Shown here: positions 25,524-33,513 of the stretch, in pieces
Layout of the letters: each line of letters opens with the position of its first letter
Position numbering within the stretch: position 1 is the first letter of the stretch
Assembly (NCBI GenBank): GCA_945877805.1
Contig: CAMCSM010000014.1
Span: 1 to 42,072, forward strand
DNA: 42,072 nucleotides
Direction: 5' to 3'
Origin: Methylacidiphilum caldifontis
GTDB taxonomy: Bacteria > Verrucomicrobiota > Verrucomicrobiia > Methylacidiphilales > CAMAQI01
Position numbers and translations under genes: made by a program
Notes under the pieces: model-generated
What the model was told of the DNA's origin: nothing
The model's database searches: none
Seen by the model: the letters and a program-made list of their open reading frames with translations, nothing else

Positions 25524-26123
25524 ATGACTTCAAGACATCCCTCCTTTCCCCGTCGTGCCTTTACTTTAATTGAACTACTCGTCGTCATCTCGATCATCGC
25601 GATTTTAGCGGGAATCGGCTTTACCGGAGCCACCGCTGCCTTTAAAGCGGTTCATAATACCGAGGCGAGTACGATGATGAGCAATCTCAAAATTGCGATG
25701 AGTGCCTACCAATCGGACTATAGTCGCCTTCCGATCCCACCTGATGCGGGAGCAGAGGACTATACGATCTCTGAAGAGGAGGACTGGAAGGAGCTTGTGA
25801 TCATGCTTCAAGGAAACAAAGATCCCTTTACTTTAGAAAAAGTCGAAGAACCGCGATTCCCAAATCCTCGCGAAAATAATTATATTTCCTTTAAGAAAAA
25901 AGAGCTGACCCCTGAGGGAGCCCTTAAAGACCCGACCTTCGGAAAAGCAATTGGCTATTATGTCATGATTCTCGATGGTGATTACGATGGAATCGTTCGC
26001 GTCCAACCGGATTCAGCCTGTAAAAATATCACTGAAGAGATCCCGGTGAACTCCTCCGTCGCCCTCTACTCACGAGCTGGGGGGACGGATCAAACACCTG
26101 AAAAGGCGCTCTACTCCTGGTAA
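25524..26123 (+). CDS. type II secretion/type IV pilus-like pseudopilin
   Basis: 199 residues with the class III prepilin signal: RRAFTLIELLVVISIIAILA. Cleavage is after the residue before Phe and the Glu is at +5. The N-terminal methylation helix is followed by a soluble domain with GspG-like spacing (MMSNLKIAMSAYQSDYSRLP) and repeated acidic residues. It would be processed by a prepilin peptidase and inserted in the inner membrane. No secretin, ATPase or peptidase gene is in the window, as is typical of the many stand-alone pseudopilins of Verrucomicrobiota and Planctomycetota. It is followed at once by a second pseudopilin. Confidence 0.85.
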   Translation: MTSRHPSFPRRAFTLIELLVVISIIAILAGIGFTGATAAFKAVHNTEASTMMSNLKIAMSAYQSDYSRLPIPPDAGAEDYTISEEEDWKELVIMLQGNKDPFTLEKVEEPRFPNPRENNYISFKKKELTPEGALKDPTFGKAIGYYVMILDGDYDGIVRVQPDSACKNITEEIPVNSSVALYSRAGGTDQTPEKALYSW

Positions 26124-26129
26124 TTGCTT

Positions 26130-26663
26130 ATGAATCAACGTGCTTTTACCCTTATTGAAATTTTAGTGGTCATCGGAATTATCGCCATTCTTGCGGGAAT
26201 GGGAATGAGCGTGGCGAAACCGGTGATGGAAAAAGGAAAAAAATCGAGAGCCAGCGCTGAGATTGTTGCTTTTGAATCGGCCCTCGAACGATATAAAGCC
26301 GATAACGGCGACTATCCTCTTTCTGAAGTATCTCCCGATCCCGAAACGGAGGGAGACCCGACTAGCGAATCCTATATCGCAGCCTCACGAACCCTCTTCC
26401 AAGCTCTCTGCGGACGTAAAAACTATAAAGAGGCAGCAGAAGGACAGATCTATTTTGAAGCCCGAGTCACTCAAGTCGACAAAAATTCTCGCATTTCAAC
26501 GGAGGAAGAGACTTATCTCGTTGACCCTTGGGGAAATGCCTACGGCTATCATAAAAACGAAGCAAACGCGGGAATGAATCCCGGATTTTTTGATCTTTGG
26601 ACTACATCAGGATCGACTGAGATTGAAGCCAAGAAACAGTGGATTGGTAATTGGCGCCAATAA
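26130..26663 (+). CDS. type II secretion/type IV pilus-like pseudopilin (second copy)
   Basis: 177 residues from MNQRAFTLIEILVVIGIIAI. The same prepilin signal as the neighbour is found (Phe at +1, Glu at +5), then AEIVAFESALERYKADNGDY (GspG-like), ending DPWGNAYGYHKNEANAGMNP and a predicted last strand. The Pro-Trp-Gly motif (VDPWGNAYGYH) is characteristic of GspG-type major pseudopilins with a calcium site. I use the ATG at 26130; a TTG two codons earlier is less likely. The 6-bp gap to the first gene suggests a two-gene unit. Confidence 0.87.
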   Translation: MNQRAFTLIEILVVIGIIAILAGMGMSVAKPVMEKGKKSRASAEIVAFESALERYKADNGDYPLSEVSPDPETEGDPTSESYIAASRTLFQALCGRKNYKEAAEGQIYFEARVTQVDKNSRISTEEETYLVDPWGNAYGYHKNEANAGMNPGFFDLWTTSGSTEIEAKKQWIGNWRQ

Positions 26664-26687
26664 TTATAAATCCATACGGATTTTAAA

Positions 26688-27869
26688 GTGATTGATCTCT
26701 ATCAAAAAACGCGGCATTGCCGAGGCTGTAGTCATCCCTCCAGCGGTTTAAAAGAGATGATCCATATGAATCCAATGCCCCCCGCTGGGCCATTGAATTC
26801 CTCTCAAGAAATTGCTCTTAAAATCGCTAAAATCCCGCTGACGCTTCTTCAATGTCAGAACTGCGGATTGGTTCAAGTTCAAGAAATTCTTAATCCGCAT
26901 TTCCAAATCGATCAAACCCCTCTTCCAACCTCTCAATTTAAAGGGCTTGTCTCCCATTACACCGAATTCGCAAATCTTCTTTCAGAACGCTATGAACTCA
27001 ATAAAAATGTTCATCTTATTGAGATTGGAAGCAATGATGGCCTGTTCCTTAGCTCACTTCCCGATTCTTGGAATAAACTTGGAATCGATTTTGAATCTCC
27101 AGGATCACTTCCGACCAATGAAAAGACTCAATGGATACGTGACCCGCTCACCAAGGCTCTGATTGATAAATTCCACATCGACGGTTGGGCCCATGTCGTT
27201 TGTCTCACGAATGCGCTGAGAAACACCGAAGAGGCTCGCTTATTTTTTAATACCGCCTCCCTACTTCTCATTGAAGGGGGAGAGTTTTGGATCGAGGAAC
27301 CCTCTCTTGATCTCTTGCTCGTCGATGAACAGTGGGATCTTTTAAATCATTCTCAGGCAAATTTCTGGACTCTTGCCTCTCTTCAATCCTGCCTCGACCC
27401 CATCGGACTTGAATATGTGGAGAGCTTTATTCCTTCCTACAATACCAACGTCCAACGTCATGTCTTTCGCAAAGGGGTTCCTGTGCTCTGTGAAAATAGT
27501 TTTGAAGGCATCTCCCCTCATCTCCTTCGAATAAAGGCAGCTTATGAAAAACGTTTCGATTCACTCCCTGTCCAAAAAACCCTTGAAGCGCGGCGTATGG
27601 GAAAAAAAATTGCGGCCATCAGCGCCTCGCGACGCACTCAAGTTTACTTGAACCAAATTCAAATCCTCCCCATTGAATATATCATCGATGAAATTCCCCA
27701 GCGCCAAAATCATTGGATCCCAGGAAGAGGAATTCCCGTCGTCCCCCCTGATTTCTTAAAGAAATACCCGGTTGATTTTCTCATGGTCTCCCACGCTTCC
27801 GAACTTGAGGGATATAAAGAACATTTTCCTGATTTTAAAGGGGAATGGATTGCTCGTTTTGGGTCATAA
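26688..27869 (+). CDS. class I SAM methyltransferase, sugar C-methyltransferase-like
   Basis: 393 residues with the three-part layout of NDP-sugar C-methyltransferases. It has an N-terminal zinc site of four Cys (CRGC at 11-14 and CQNC at 56-59, followed by GLVQV). A SAM-binding Rossmann domain follows, with motif I VHLIEIGSNDGLFL. The C-terminal domain has AISASRRTQVYLNQI, then YIIDEIPQRQNHWIPGRGIP and VSHASELEGY. Family members methylate C3 of TDP-4-keto-deoxysugars. It may decorate the surface glycan made by the nearby minus-strand operon. This is inference. The start is GTG with no clear Shine-Dalgarno sequence. Confidence 0.75.
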   Translation: MIDLYQKTRHCRGCSHPSSGLKEMIHMNPMPPAGPLNSSQEIALKIAKIPLTLLQCQNCGLVQVQEILNPHFQIDQTPLPTSQFKGLVSHYTEFANLLSERYELNKNVHLIEIGSNDGLFLSSLPDSWNKLGIDFESPGSLPTNEKTQWIRDPLTKALIDKFHIDGWAHVVCLTNALRNTEEARLFFNTASLLLIEGGEFWIEEPSLDLLLVDEQWDLLNHSQANFWTLASLQSCLDPIGLEYVESFIPSYNTNVQRHVFRKGVPVLCENSFEGISPHLLRIKAAYEKRFDSLPVQKTLEARRMGKKIAAISASRRTQVYLNQIQILPIEYIIDEIPQRQNHWIPGRGIPVVPPDFLKKYPVDFLMVSHASELEGYKEHFPDFKGEWIARFGS

Positions 27870-27881
27870 TTAATACATCTG

Positions 27882-27919
27882 TTGACTCATACACTAATCA
27901 TGATAATTTTTGTGTATGA
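27882..27919 (+). promoter_or_regulatory. vapBC promoter and inverted-repeat operator
   Basis: TTGACT (27882-27887) and TAATTT (27904-27909), 16 bp apart, are a plausible promoter. The same stretch carries a perfect 8-bp inverted repeat, TCATACAC (27887-27894) and GTGTATGA (27912-27919), that covers the -10 region and the vapB start codon. This is a good candidate operator for VapB ribbon-helix-helix autoregulation. Confidence 0.6.
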
Positions 27920-28116
27920 GAACAAATATTGATCTCGATCAAAAACTGATTGAAAGGGGACTTCACGTCTCTGGACTTAAAACAAAAAAAGACCTCGTGC
28001 ACCTCGCATTATCTGAATTTCTGCGCAAAAAAGATCAAAAACAGATTCTTCATTTAAGAGGAAAAATTGAATGGTCAGGGGATTTGGATCAAATTCGTAA
28101 ATCACGTTTCGCATGA
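27916..28116 (+). CDS. vapB: VapB-type antitoxin
   Basis: 66 residues. The N-terminal MRTNIDLDQKLIERG is the ribbon-helix-helix strand typical of the VapB antitoxin family. SGLKTKKDLVHLALSEFLRK follows, and the C-terminus GKIEWSGDLDQIRKSR is the toxin-binding tail. The ATG at 27916 is chosen over a TTG two codons upstream. The stop overlaps the vapC start by 4 bp (ATGA). It neutralises VapC and represses its own operon. Confidence 0.88.
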   Translation: MRTNIDLDQKLIERGLHVSGLKTKKDLVHLALSEFLRKKDQKQILHLRGKIEWSGDLDQIRKSRFA

Positions 28117-28502
28117 TTCTTGTTGATACGAGCGTTTGGATTGATTTCCTTAAGAACAGAAAGACTTTAGCCATAGACCGACTTCTTTTCTTTTTAGAGG
28201 AAGAGGAAACCATTCTTTATACAGGAGTCATATTGCAAGAGTTGTTGCAAGGCTGTCGAAAAGAGAGTGATTGTTTATTAATTGAAAATCATTTTCAGAG
28301 TTTTATTGAGATATTTCCTCAAAAAACGACCTACAGACTTGCTGCAAAAATTTATCGAGATGCAAAAAATAAAGGGTTTACAATTCGAAGTTCAATTGAC
28401 TGTCTCATCTCCGCCTGCGCCATTGAGCATAAAGTTCCAGTTCTCCAACAGGATAGGGACTATCTTTATATCCAAAAGATTTCGGACCTTAAAATCGCCT
28501 AA
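28113..28502 (+). CDS. vapC: VapC-type PIN-domain toxin
   Basis: 129 residues, PIN-domain ribonuclease. Acidic active-site residues are visible at the start (MILVDTSVWIDFL), around ILQELLQGCRKE, in SSIDCLISACAIEH and in QQDRDYLYI. VapC toxins cleave specific RNAs such as initiator tRNA or the sarcin-ricin loop, and the target of this one is unknown. It overlaps vapB upstream. Its last bases overlap the end of the convergent kamA-like gene by 4 bp. Confidence 0.9.
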   Translation: MILVDTSVWIDFLKNRKTLAIDRLLFFLEEEETILYTGVILQELLQGCRKESDCLLIENHFQSFIEIFPQKTTYRLAAKIYRDAKNKGFTIRSSIDCLISACAIEHKVPVLQQDRDYLYIQKISDLKIA

Positions 28503-29680
28503 AAAGTAGCAGTCTCTTTGACAAGAGGTCGAATGACCGCTTCTCCCTCGATCACAGGCTCCCGATACTCAAAGAGCTCTCCCTTATAATTCTTTAAAAT
28601 CCAACGATCCGGCTCTTTGGCGACAACGTAATCAGGATTCAACGGAATCTTGCCACCCCCGCCTGGACCATCCACCACATACTGCGGAACGGCATAGCCC
28701 GTAGTATGGCCTCGTATCTGCTCCATGATCTCCAATCCTCTTTGAATCGGAACCCGAAAATGGGCCGAGCCTTGAATCAAGTCGCACTGATACAAATAAT
28801 AAGGACGAACTCGACAACGTAACAGTTTCTGAAAAAGGGTCTTCAAAATCTCTGGATCATCGTTGATCCCCTTAAGGAGAACCGCCTGATTGCCTAACGG
28901 AATCCCCGCATCTGCTAAACGACCTAAAGCCGCTTGAACCTCGGTCGTTAATTCTTTGGGATGGTTGGTATGCACGCTCATCCAAAGGGGATGAAACTCT
29001 TTTAGCATTGCGACCAGTGCCGGGGTGATTCGTTGAGGAAGAAAGATCGGAATTCGACTCCCAATCCGAATAAATTCAATGTGTGGAATATCCCGAATCG
29101 CTTTCAAAATTGTGTGTAATTTCTGATCCGAAAGCAGCAATGGATCTCCCCCCGAGAGCAAAACATCGCGAATCTCCGTATGCTCCTTCAGGTAGTTAAT
29201 CGCCCGTGCAAAATCGGTCTCTAAATGCTGCTCTCCTACACCGCTCACGACTCGACTACGGGTACAATAACGGCAGTAAGCAGCACAACGATCGGTGACT
29301 AAAAAAAGAACTCGATCCGGATAACGATGAACTAAACCAGGAACCGGCATCGATTCATCTTCGCCACAGGGATCCAATAATTCCCCAGGACTTTGGAGCA
29401 TCTCCCCTCCTCGGGGAATCACCTGCTGTCGAATCGGACAGAGGGGATCATTCGGATCAATTAAATTAAAATAATAAGGGGTAATTCCAAGGGCGAGCTT
29501 CGTTTCTGAAAAAGCAACCCCCGCCAGTTCGTCAGGAGTAAGTAAGAGTTTTGAAGAAAGTTGATCGAGTCGACTCACCCGATTTCGTAACTGCCAACTC
29601 CAATCATTCCACTCGGAATCGGAGGCCGCAGTCCAATCTCCCTTCCCTGCGGGAATAAAATCGCGAAATGTCGATTGCAT
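28499..29680 (-). CDS. lysine 2,3-aminomutase-family radical SAM enzyme
   Basis: 393 residues. The radical SAM cluster motif is Cys132, Cys136, Cys139 (FLVTDRCAAYCRYCTRS). The PLP-binding Lys is K344 in DGPGGGGKIPLNP. The two Asp residues that hold the substrate's side-chain amine in lysine aminomutase align as D300 (YYLYQCD) and D337 (YVVDGPGG). So beta-lysine formation is likely. Free-lysine KamA and EF-P-modifying EpmB are both possible. Neither efp nor epmA nor lysine-fermentation genes are nearby. The C-terminal GHTTGYAVPQYVVDGPG and later EYREP favour the KamA-like branch. The start MQSTFRDFIP is followed by the usual N-terminal helices. Confidence 0.83.
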   Translation of the reverse strand: MQSTFRDFIPAGKGDWTAASDSEWNDWSWQLRNRVSRLDQLSSKLLLTPDELAGVAFSETKLALGITPYYFNLIDPNDPLCPIRQQVIPRGGEMLQSPGELLDPCGEDESMPVPGLVHRYPDRVLFLVTDRCAAYCRYCTRSRVVSGVGEQHLETDFARAINYLKEHTEIRDVLLSGGDPLLLSDQKLHTILKAIRDIPHIEFIRIGSRIPIFLPQRITPALVAMLKEFHPLWMSVHTNHPKELTTEVQAALGRLADAGIPLGNQAVLLKGINDDPEILKTLFQKLLRCRVRPYYLYQCDLIQGSAHFRVPIQRGLEIMEQIRGHTTGYAVPQYVVDGPGGGGKIPLNPDYVVAKEPDRWILKNYKGELFEYREPVIEGEAVIRPLVKETATF

Positions 29681-29770
29681 GAATTTTTTGTAAAAAACAG
29701 CCTAAGTCCTCTCGAATTTCTGTCAAGTGGGGTAATTTCCCCCAAATCCTTCCTTCCCTAAGAGCAAGAG

Positions 29771-29793
29771 TCCCCATGGAATGGGGAATGGCA
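29771..29793. repeat. 23-bp hairpin repeat (inverted copy of 6484-6506)
   Basis: Exact reverse complement of 6484-6506; stem TCCCCAT/ATGGGGA with a GGA loop on this strand. Confidence 0.85.
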
Positions 29794-29925
29794 CAGTTGT
29801 GAAGTGGAACAGGGATAAAGGCAATTTTCACACACTCCCTGCGTGGTAACGCAATTAAAAATGGGAAACCATTTGGAGAGCCGAGGGCAGGCAACCAGAA
29901 GCGGGGGTGAGAAGGGGCTTCGTAG

Positions 29926-30040
29926 AGCCGCAAAGCTTCCCAAGGTTCTCCCCGTAGGAATTTGGAAAAGAAAAAATCAAAAAAATCATTTGTGTTTCGG
30001 GAGGAGCCTTGGGCAACTTTGCGGCTTCGTGTGAAAAACT
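29926..30040. repeat. large palindromic repeat (mate at 2982-3062)
   Basis: The left arm AGCCGCAAAGCTTCCCAAGG (29926-29945) pairs with the right arm CCTTGGGCAACTTTGCGGCT (30007-30026) with two mismatches. The interior contains CCCAAGGTTCTCCCCGTAGG, shared with 3007-3026. The flank GTGTGAAAAA at 30030-30039 matches the inverted start of the copy at 2982. Confidence 0.85.
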
Positions 30041-30050
30041 GTATTTGGGT

Positions 30051-30121
30051 ATTTTTCATAATCTCTTGGACGATAGATGTTTATATATTATTGGAAGCTT
30101 TACTTCACTAAGAGAGATTTT
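30051..30121 (-). repeat. post-gene repeat, copy after recQ (mate after def at 6155-6220)
   Basis: Read on the minus strand, the sequence 30 bases after the recQ stop matches that after def, with small insertions (for example TCTCTCTTAGTGAAGTAAAG). It ends with the same TTATGAAAAAT-like block. Orientation relative to the upstream gene is the same in both places. Confidence 0.8.
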
Positions 30122-30150
30122 TACTTCTTCTCGGAGAACCCCTTTTTTCT

Positions 30151-32385
30151 CTATCCCTTCCATCGTCCATGCGCCGCTAGGGTCCATTTAATCTCGGCGT
30201 AGGAATAGTCCTCCGGAAGAAGCTCTTTAATCTCTCTCAATCGAGTCACTTCACTCGGCGCTTTGCTTAAGATCTGCTGTTGACGATCGGGATAGACCAA
30301 CTCATCAATTTTGAGCGGACTTGATTCTCGAAGAAGAATCTTTGAAATATGTTCCTCTACCGTCATCTCCGTCAGCCCTCGACTCTCCGCAATCTCTCCT
30401 AAGCTCATCCCTTGATGTAATAATCGCAAGGTCTCCTCAATCGTCTGGGGACTCTTTCCCTCAATTCTCTTCTTCTTTTTTCGCCCCCCCGATGGGCCAG
30501 ATTCCCCACTTCCCGGCCAGTCGATCTCTGGCTCCCGCTCCCCTTTCATCACCGACTCTCCCATCGCCGAGAGAGTCACGATCGGATAACTTCCAGAACT
30601 CACCTCTAAATAATGCTCCCCTTTCAAGGCCTCAAACAAGGAGCGAAGATAATGTTCCGAGTGCTCTCGAAGCAATCCGTAGGTCGTGAGTCGATCCATC
30701 CCCGATTCAAGGACCTCCTTCGAACGACTCCCAATCAGCGATAAGACAATTCGTCCCACCCCGTACTGCCCCACCCATCCCTCTGAGGTGCGTCGCGAGG
30801 TTCTCGCCACGGCACTGAGGGCTTTACGGACGATCAAGGTCTCCTCCGTGGTTCCTTTGCGAATCACCCGGTGGTGAGATTCTCGACAGCGATCACATCG
30901 GCCACAATTCTCCTCTCGCTTCTCTCCAAAATAATCGAGGATCAATTTTTGACGACATTTCCGCGATTGCACAAAGCGTACCATCTGCTCCAACTTGGCC
31001 TCCGCTCGCCGACGTTTCTCCTCCATCCCCTTAAAATCAATTTTTAAATTCTGAAACGGAATCTCTGGCTTTAAAAGTCGTGTCCCCTTCGCTCGCTGGC
31101 CCGGAATCTCAAATCGCTCCAACGCTCCGATTTTCTCTAAAACCCCAAGCCCATTTCCCAACGCCATCTCATTCTCGATCTCTCCGATCGATTCATGCAT
31201 CTCACTGATCGAAACGGTGGTTTCATAACCGGGCCTCGAACGTAAATAATTATAAATGGCATGCAGCGTCTCCCGAGAGGGATTCGATCCCTCGATAAAA
31301 AACTCCTGAATCCGCGTATCCACTGGATTATAAAGCAAAATACATTCGCTCGGCTCCCCATCCCGTCCCGCTCTTCCGACCTCCTGATAATAGGCCTCTA
31401 AACTCCCTGGGATATCGAAGTGGGCCACGAAACGTAAATCCCCCCGATCGATCCCCATTCCAAAGGCATTCGTCGCAATTGCGATCGGGATCTCACGAGA
31501 GATAAAACTCTCCTGTGCAGCCCCTCGTTCGAGTTCCGTCATCCCCGCATGATATTTCACATGTCTTATTTTCTTCTCGCGAAAATGTTCGGTTATTTTT
31601 TCCACATTCTTGCGTGTGGCGGCATAAATAATTCCGGTCTCCTGTTTCCGCGCAAACTCCTCCAGCATCAATAATTTTTCCGCGACGGTCGCGGTGTATT
31701 GAATCTGAAGCCCGAGATTCTCTCGCTCAAACCCCGTCACCCATTCCTGAGGCTCTCGAAGCCCGAGATGCCGAATCATATCCTCACGTACAATCGGCGT
31801 CGCTGTTGCGGTCAAGGCGACGATCTGCGGATAGCCGAGTTCCTCTAACACAGGGGGAATCGCTAAATAATCAGGGCGAAAATCATGTCCCCATTGAGAA
31901 ACGCAGTGCGCCTCATCCACGGCAATCATCACCGGGGGAACGGCGCGCAACGCCTCACGAAAAGCCTGATGCCGAAATCGTTCCGGGGCGACGTAAACCA
32001 AGCGAAACTCCCCCGCCCTCATTCTTCGAATCCGATCGGCCTGCTCCGAAGGGGAGAGCAGACTGTTGATCATGGTCGAGGCGATCCCCTTTCGCTCCAA
32101 AGCGTCCACCTGATCTTTCATCAACGCTAAAAGGGGGGAGATCACCAGGGTCAACCCCTCTCGGACTAAGGCAGGGAGCTGATAACAGAGCGATTTCCCA
32201 CCCCCCGTCGGCATCACCACTAAAGTATCTCTCCCAGAAAGAATCGAGGCGATAATCCGCTCCTGCTCTCCTAAAAAAGAGGGAAACCCAAACCGAGCAC
32301 TCAGAATCTCATAGACCTTGGCCGGTAAAATAGCCCCCTCCTCTCTCCCCTCTTCCTGTGAAATGATCTCTTCAAATGCTTCCAT
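30151..32385 (-). CDS. recQ: ATP-dependent DNA helicase RecQ
   Basis: 744 residues, SF2 3'-5' helicase for recombination and replication repair. Helicase core: Walker A MPTGGGKSLCYQLP, DEAH box AVDEAHCVSQWGHDFRPDY (DEAH plus the RecQ aromatic loop), motif IV-VI GIIYAATRKNVE, AFGMGIDRGDLR and QEVGRAGRDGEPS. A zinc site follows (CRQ, then ENCGRCDRC), and after it an RQC winged-helix region (RRTSEGWVGQYGVGRIVLSL). The C-terminus is a Lys-rich linker and a helix-turn-helix (TLRLLHQGMSLGEIAESRGL) of the HTH_40 type rather than a classical HRDC domain. It is divergent from mazEF. Confidence 0.95.
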   Translation of the reverse strand: MEAFEEIISQEEGREEGAILPAKVYEILSARFGFPSFLGEQERIIASILSGRDTLVVMPTGGGKSLCYQLPALVREGLTLVISPLLALMKDQVDALERKGIASTMINSLLSPSEQADRIRRMRAGEFRLVYVAPERFRHQAFREALRAVPPVMIAVDEAHCVSQWGHDFRPDYLAIPPVLEELGYPQIVALTATATPIVREDMIRHLGLREPQEWVTGFERENLGLQIQYTATVAEKLLMLEEFARKQETGIIYAATRKNVEKITEHFREKKIRHVKYHAGMTELERGAAQESFISREIPIAIATNAFGMGIDRGDLRFVAHFDIPGSLEAYYQEVGRAGRDGEPSECILLYNPVDTRIQEFFIEGSNPSRETLHAIYNYLRSRPGYETTVSISEMHESIGEIENEMALGNGLGVLEKIGALERFEIPGQRAKGTRLLKPEIPFQNLKIDFKGMEEKRRRAEAKLEQMVRFVQSRKCRQKLILDYFGEKREENCGRCDRCRESHHRVIRKGTTEETLIVRKALSAVARTSRRTSEGWVGQYGVGRIVLSLIGSRSKEVLESGMDRLTTYGLLREHSEHYLRSLFEALKGEHYLEVSSGSYPIVTLSAMGESVMKGEREPEIDWPGSGESGPSGGRKKKKRIEGKSPQTIEETLRLLHQGMSLGEIAESRGLTEMTVEEHISKILLRESSPLKIDELVYPDRQQQILSKAPSEVTRLREIKELLPEDYSYAEIKWTLAAHGRWKG

Positions 32386-32451
32386 AAAAGAGTTAACCCC
32401 GCAAAATTAAAAAAAGCAAAGAAGATTCATTTAATTCAGAAATAAAAAATT

Positions 32452-32480
32452 TTGACACGTGATCACATTGTAGTTACATT
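32452..32480 (+). promoter_or_regulatory. mazEF promoter with palindromic operator candidate
   Basis: TTGACA (32452-32457), a 17-bp spacer and TACATT (32475-32480). The expected start point, about 7 bp after the -10 box, coincides with the mazE ATG at 32487, so the mRNA may be leaderless; no Shine-Dalgarno sequence is present. GTGATCAC (32459-32466) in the spacer is a perfect palindrome suited to repressor binding. Confidence 0.65.
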
Positions 32481-32486
32481 TTTTAA

Positions 32487-32738
32487 ATGAAAACAACGCT
32501 CATTTCCATTGGGAACTCAAGGGGGATTCGCATCCCAAAACCGTTCATTGAAGAATGCGGTCTTGAAAATGGGGTCGAGATCGTAGTCCAAAATAAAACA
32601 ATTCAGATTCATGCCACGCGAAAAATTAGGGAGGGTTGGGAGAACTCTTTTAAATCGATCTCCAAACACTCCGACGATACTCTCCTCGATCAATTTCAGT
32701 CCACTCAATGGGATCATGAGGAATGGGAATGGAAGTGA
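32487..32738 (+). CDS. mazE: MazE/AbrB-type antitoxin
   Basis: 83 residues. The N-terminal swapped-hairpin AbrB/MazE fold is seen as TTLISIGNSRGIRIPKPFIE, with the typical S-x-G-N-S-x-G-x-R-I-P pattern. The C-terminus is acidic and Trp-rich (TQWDHEEWEWK), which would thread into the MazF groove. It overlaps mazF by 16 bp and lies 101 bp from divergent recQ. Confidence 0.85.
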   Translation: MKTTLISIGNSRGIRIPKPFIEECGLENGVEIVVQNKTIQIHATRKIREGWENSFKSISKHSDDTLLDQFQSTQWDHEEWEWK

Positions 32739-33052
32739 AGCGATTTGATATCTACCTGACTAACCTTGACCCCACTATTGGTCGGGAAATCAAGAAAACT
32801 CGACCCTGTACGATTATTTCACCCGATGAAATGAATCGTCACCTAGGAACTGTTATTATTGCTCCGATGACGACAAAAGGCCGCCCCTATCCCACTCGCG
32901 TCACCTGCCTGTTTCAAGGAAAATCAGGCCAAATCGTTCTCGATCAAATCCGAACGATCGACAAGGGGCGACTCGTAAAACTTCTTGGAAAACTAACCCC
33001 CTCCGTCAGCAGCCAAGTCGCTCACCGACTCACAGAGATGTTCCAAAAATAA
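32723..33052 (+). CDS. mazF: MazF/PemK-type endoribonuclease toxin
   Basis: 109 residues, or 107 from the second ATG. The fold signature is VKRFDIYLTNLDPTIGREIK, then KTRPCTIISPDEMN (conserved Arg/Pro region), IIAPMTTKGRPYP and the C-terminal LDQIRTIDKGRLVKLLGKL. MazF cleaves mRNA at short sequence motifs, and the specificity of this one is unknown. It ends 2 bp before the end of the convergent sufE-like gene. Confidence 0.92.
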   Translation: MGMEVKRFDIYLTNLDPTIGREIKKTRPCTIISPDEMNRHLGTVIIAPMTTKGRPYPTRVTCLFQGKSGQIVLDQIRTIDKGRLVKLLGKLTPSVSSQVAHRLTEMFQK

Positions 33053-33054
33053 TC

Positions 33055-33513
33055 CTAAGTACACTCTGCAGCACGCTTACGATCGAGCCAGACTTTGCAG
33101 ATCTGCTTCATCCGAGTCAAAATGTAGTAAGTCGTCTGACTCCGCAATCGCACCAACTCCGCTCCCACGATCCGAGGGACAAAATCACTCGGAAGGTCTA
33201 AGACTGCTTGCGGAGCACAACCTTCAAGCCCTTTACACAAAATCGCTGTCATCGCCTTGGTCAAGGTCTGGACTTGTGGCCCCAAGCGCATCCGAAAAGA
33301 GACCCCCCCCTCGGGAGTGATCTTTAAAAAGACCGCGACCTCATCGGTACACTCTTCATCCTTACGGATATCTTCGATGTCAAAAGTCTCCCCCTCTTTC
33401 GGTTCGACTCTTTTGGCATTATCGCAATAGGCGATCAAATTCTCACGCTTCCCTTGCTCGGGAAGCGATTCGAATAAACCGATAATCGCCTGTAATTTCG
33501 GAGGATAACTCAT
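33055..33513 (-). CDS. SufE-family sulfur acceptor
   Basis: 152 residues of the SufE/YgdK family. It has the N-terminal [20 protein letters not shown], active-site Cys55 in [13 protein letters not shown] (the sulfur-accepting Cys loop) and [20 protein letters not shown] near the C-terminus. In Suf systems SufE takes persulfide sulfur from SufS. Here no sufS is nearby; the gene instead overlaps a two-domain rhodanese by 4 bp, so sulfur may be handed between these two. This is inference. Confidence 0.82.
   Translation of the reverse strand: MSYPPKLQAIIGLFESLPEQGKRENLIAYCDNAKRVEPKEGETFDIEDIRKDEECTDEVAVFLKITPEGGVSFRMRLGPQVQTLTKAMTAILCKGLEGCAPQAVLDLPSDFVPRIVGAELVRLRSQTTYYILTRMKQICKVWLDRKRAAECT

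Larger units (their letters stand above)
29681..30150. other. 470-bp hairpin-rich spacer between recQ and the aminomutase gene
   Basis: No credible gene. From left to right it holds TCCCCAT-GGA-ATGGGGA (29771-29787), TGCGT-GGTA-ACGCA (29840-29853), AAATGG-GAAA-CCATTT (29859-29874), a large palindrome (29926-30026), and the post-gene repeat (30051-30121). A minus-strand frame open across it (30059 to 29604) is made almost wholly of these repeats and enters the aminomutase start region in another frame. Confidence 0.75.

Noticed and set aside
29604-30059. 151-codon minus-strand frame between recQ and the aminomutase gene
   Set aside because: It is made of repeat and palindrome sequence, has no domain signature, and runs out of frame into the start of the aminomutase gene.
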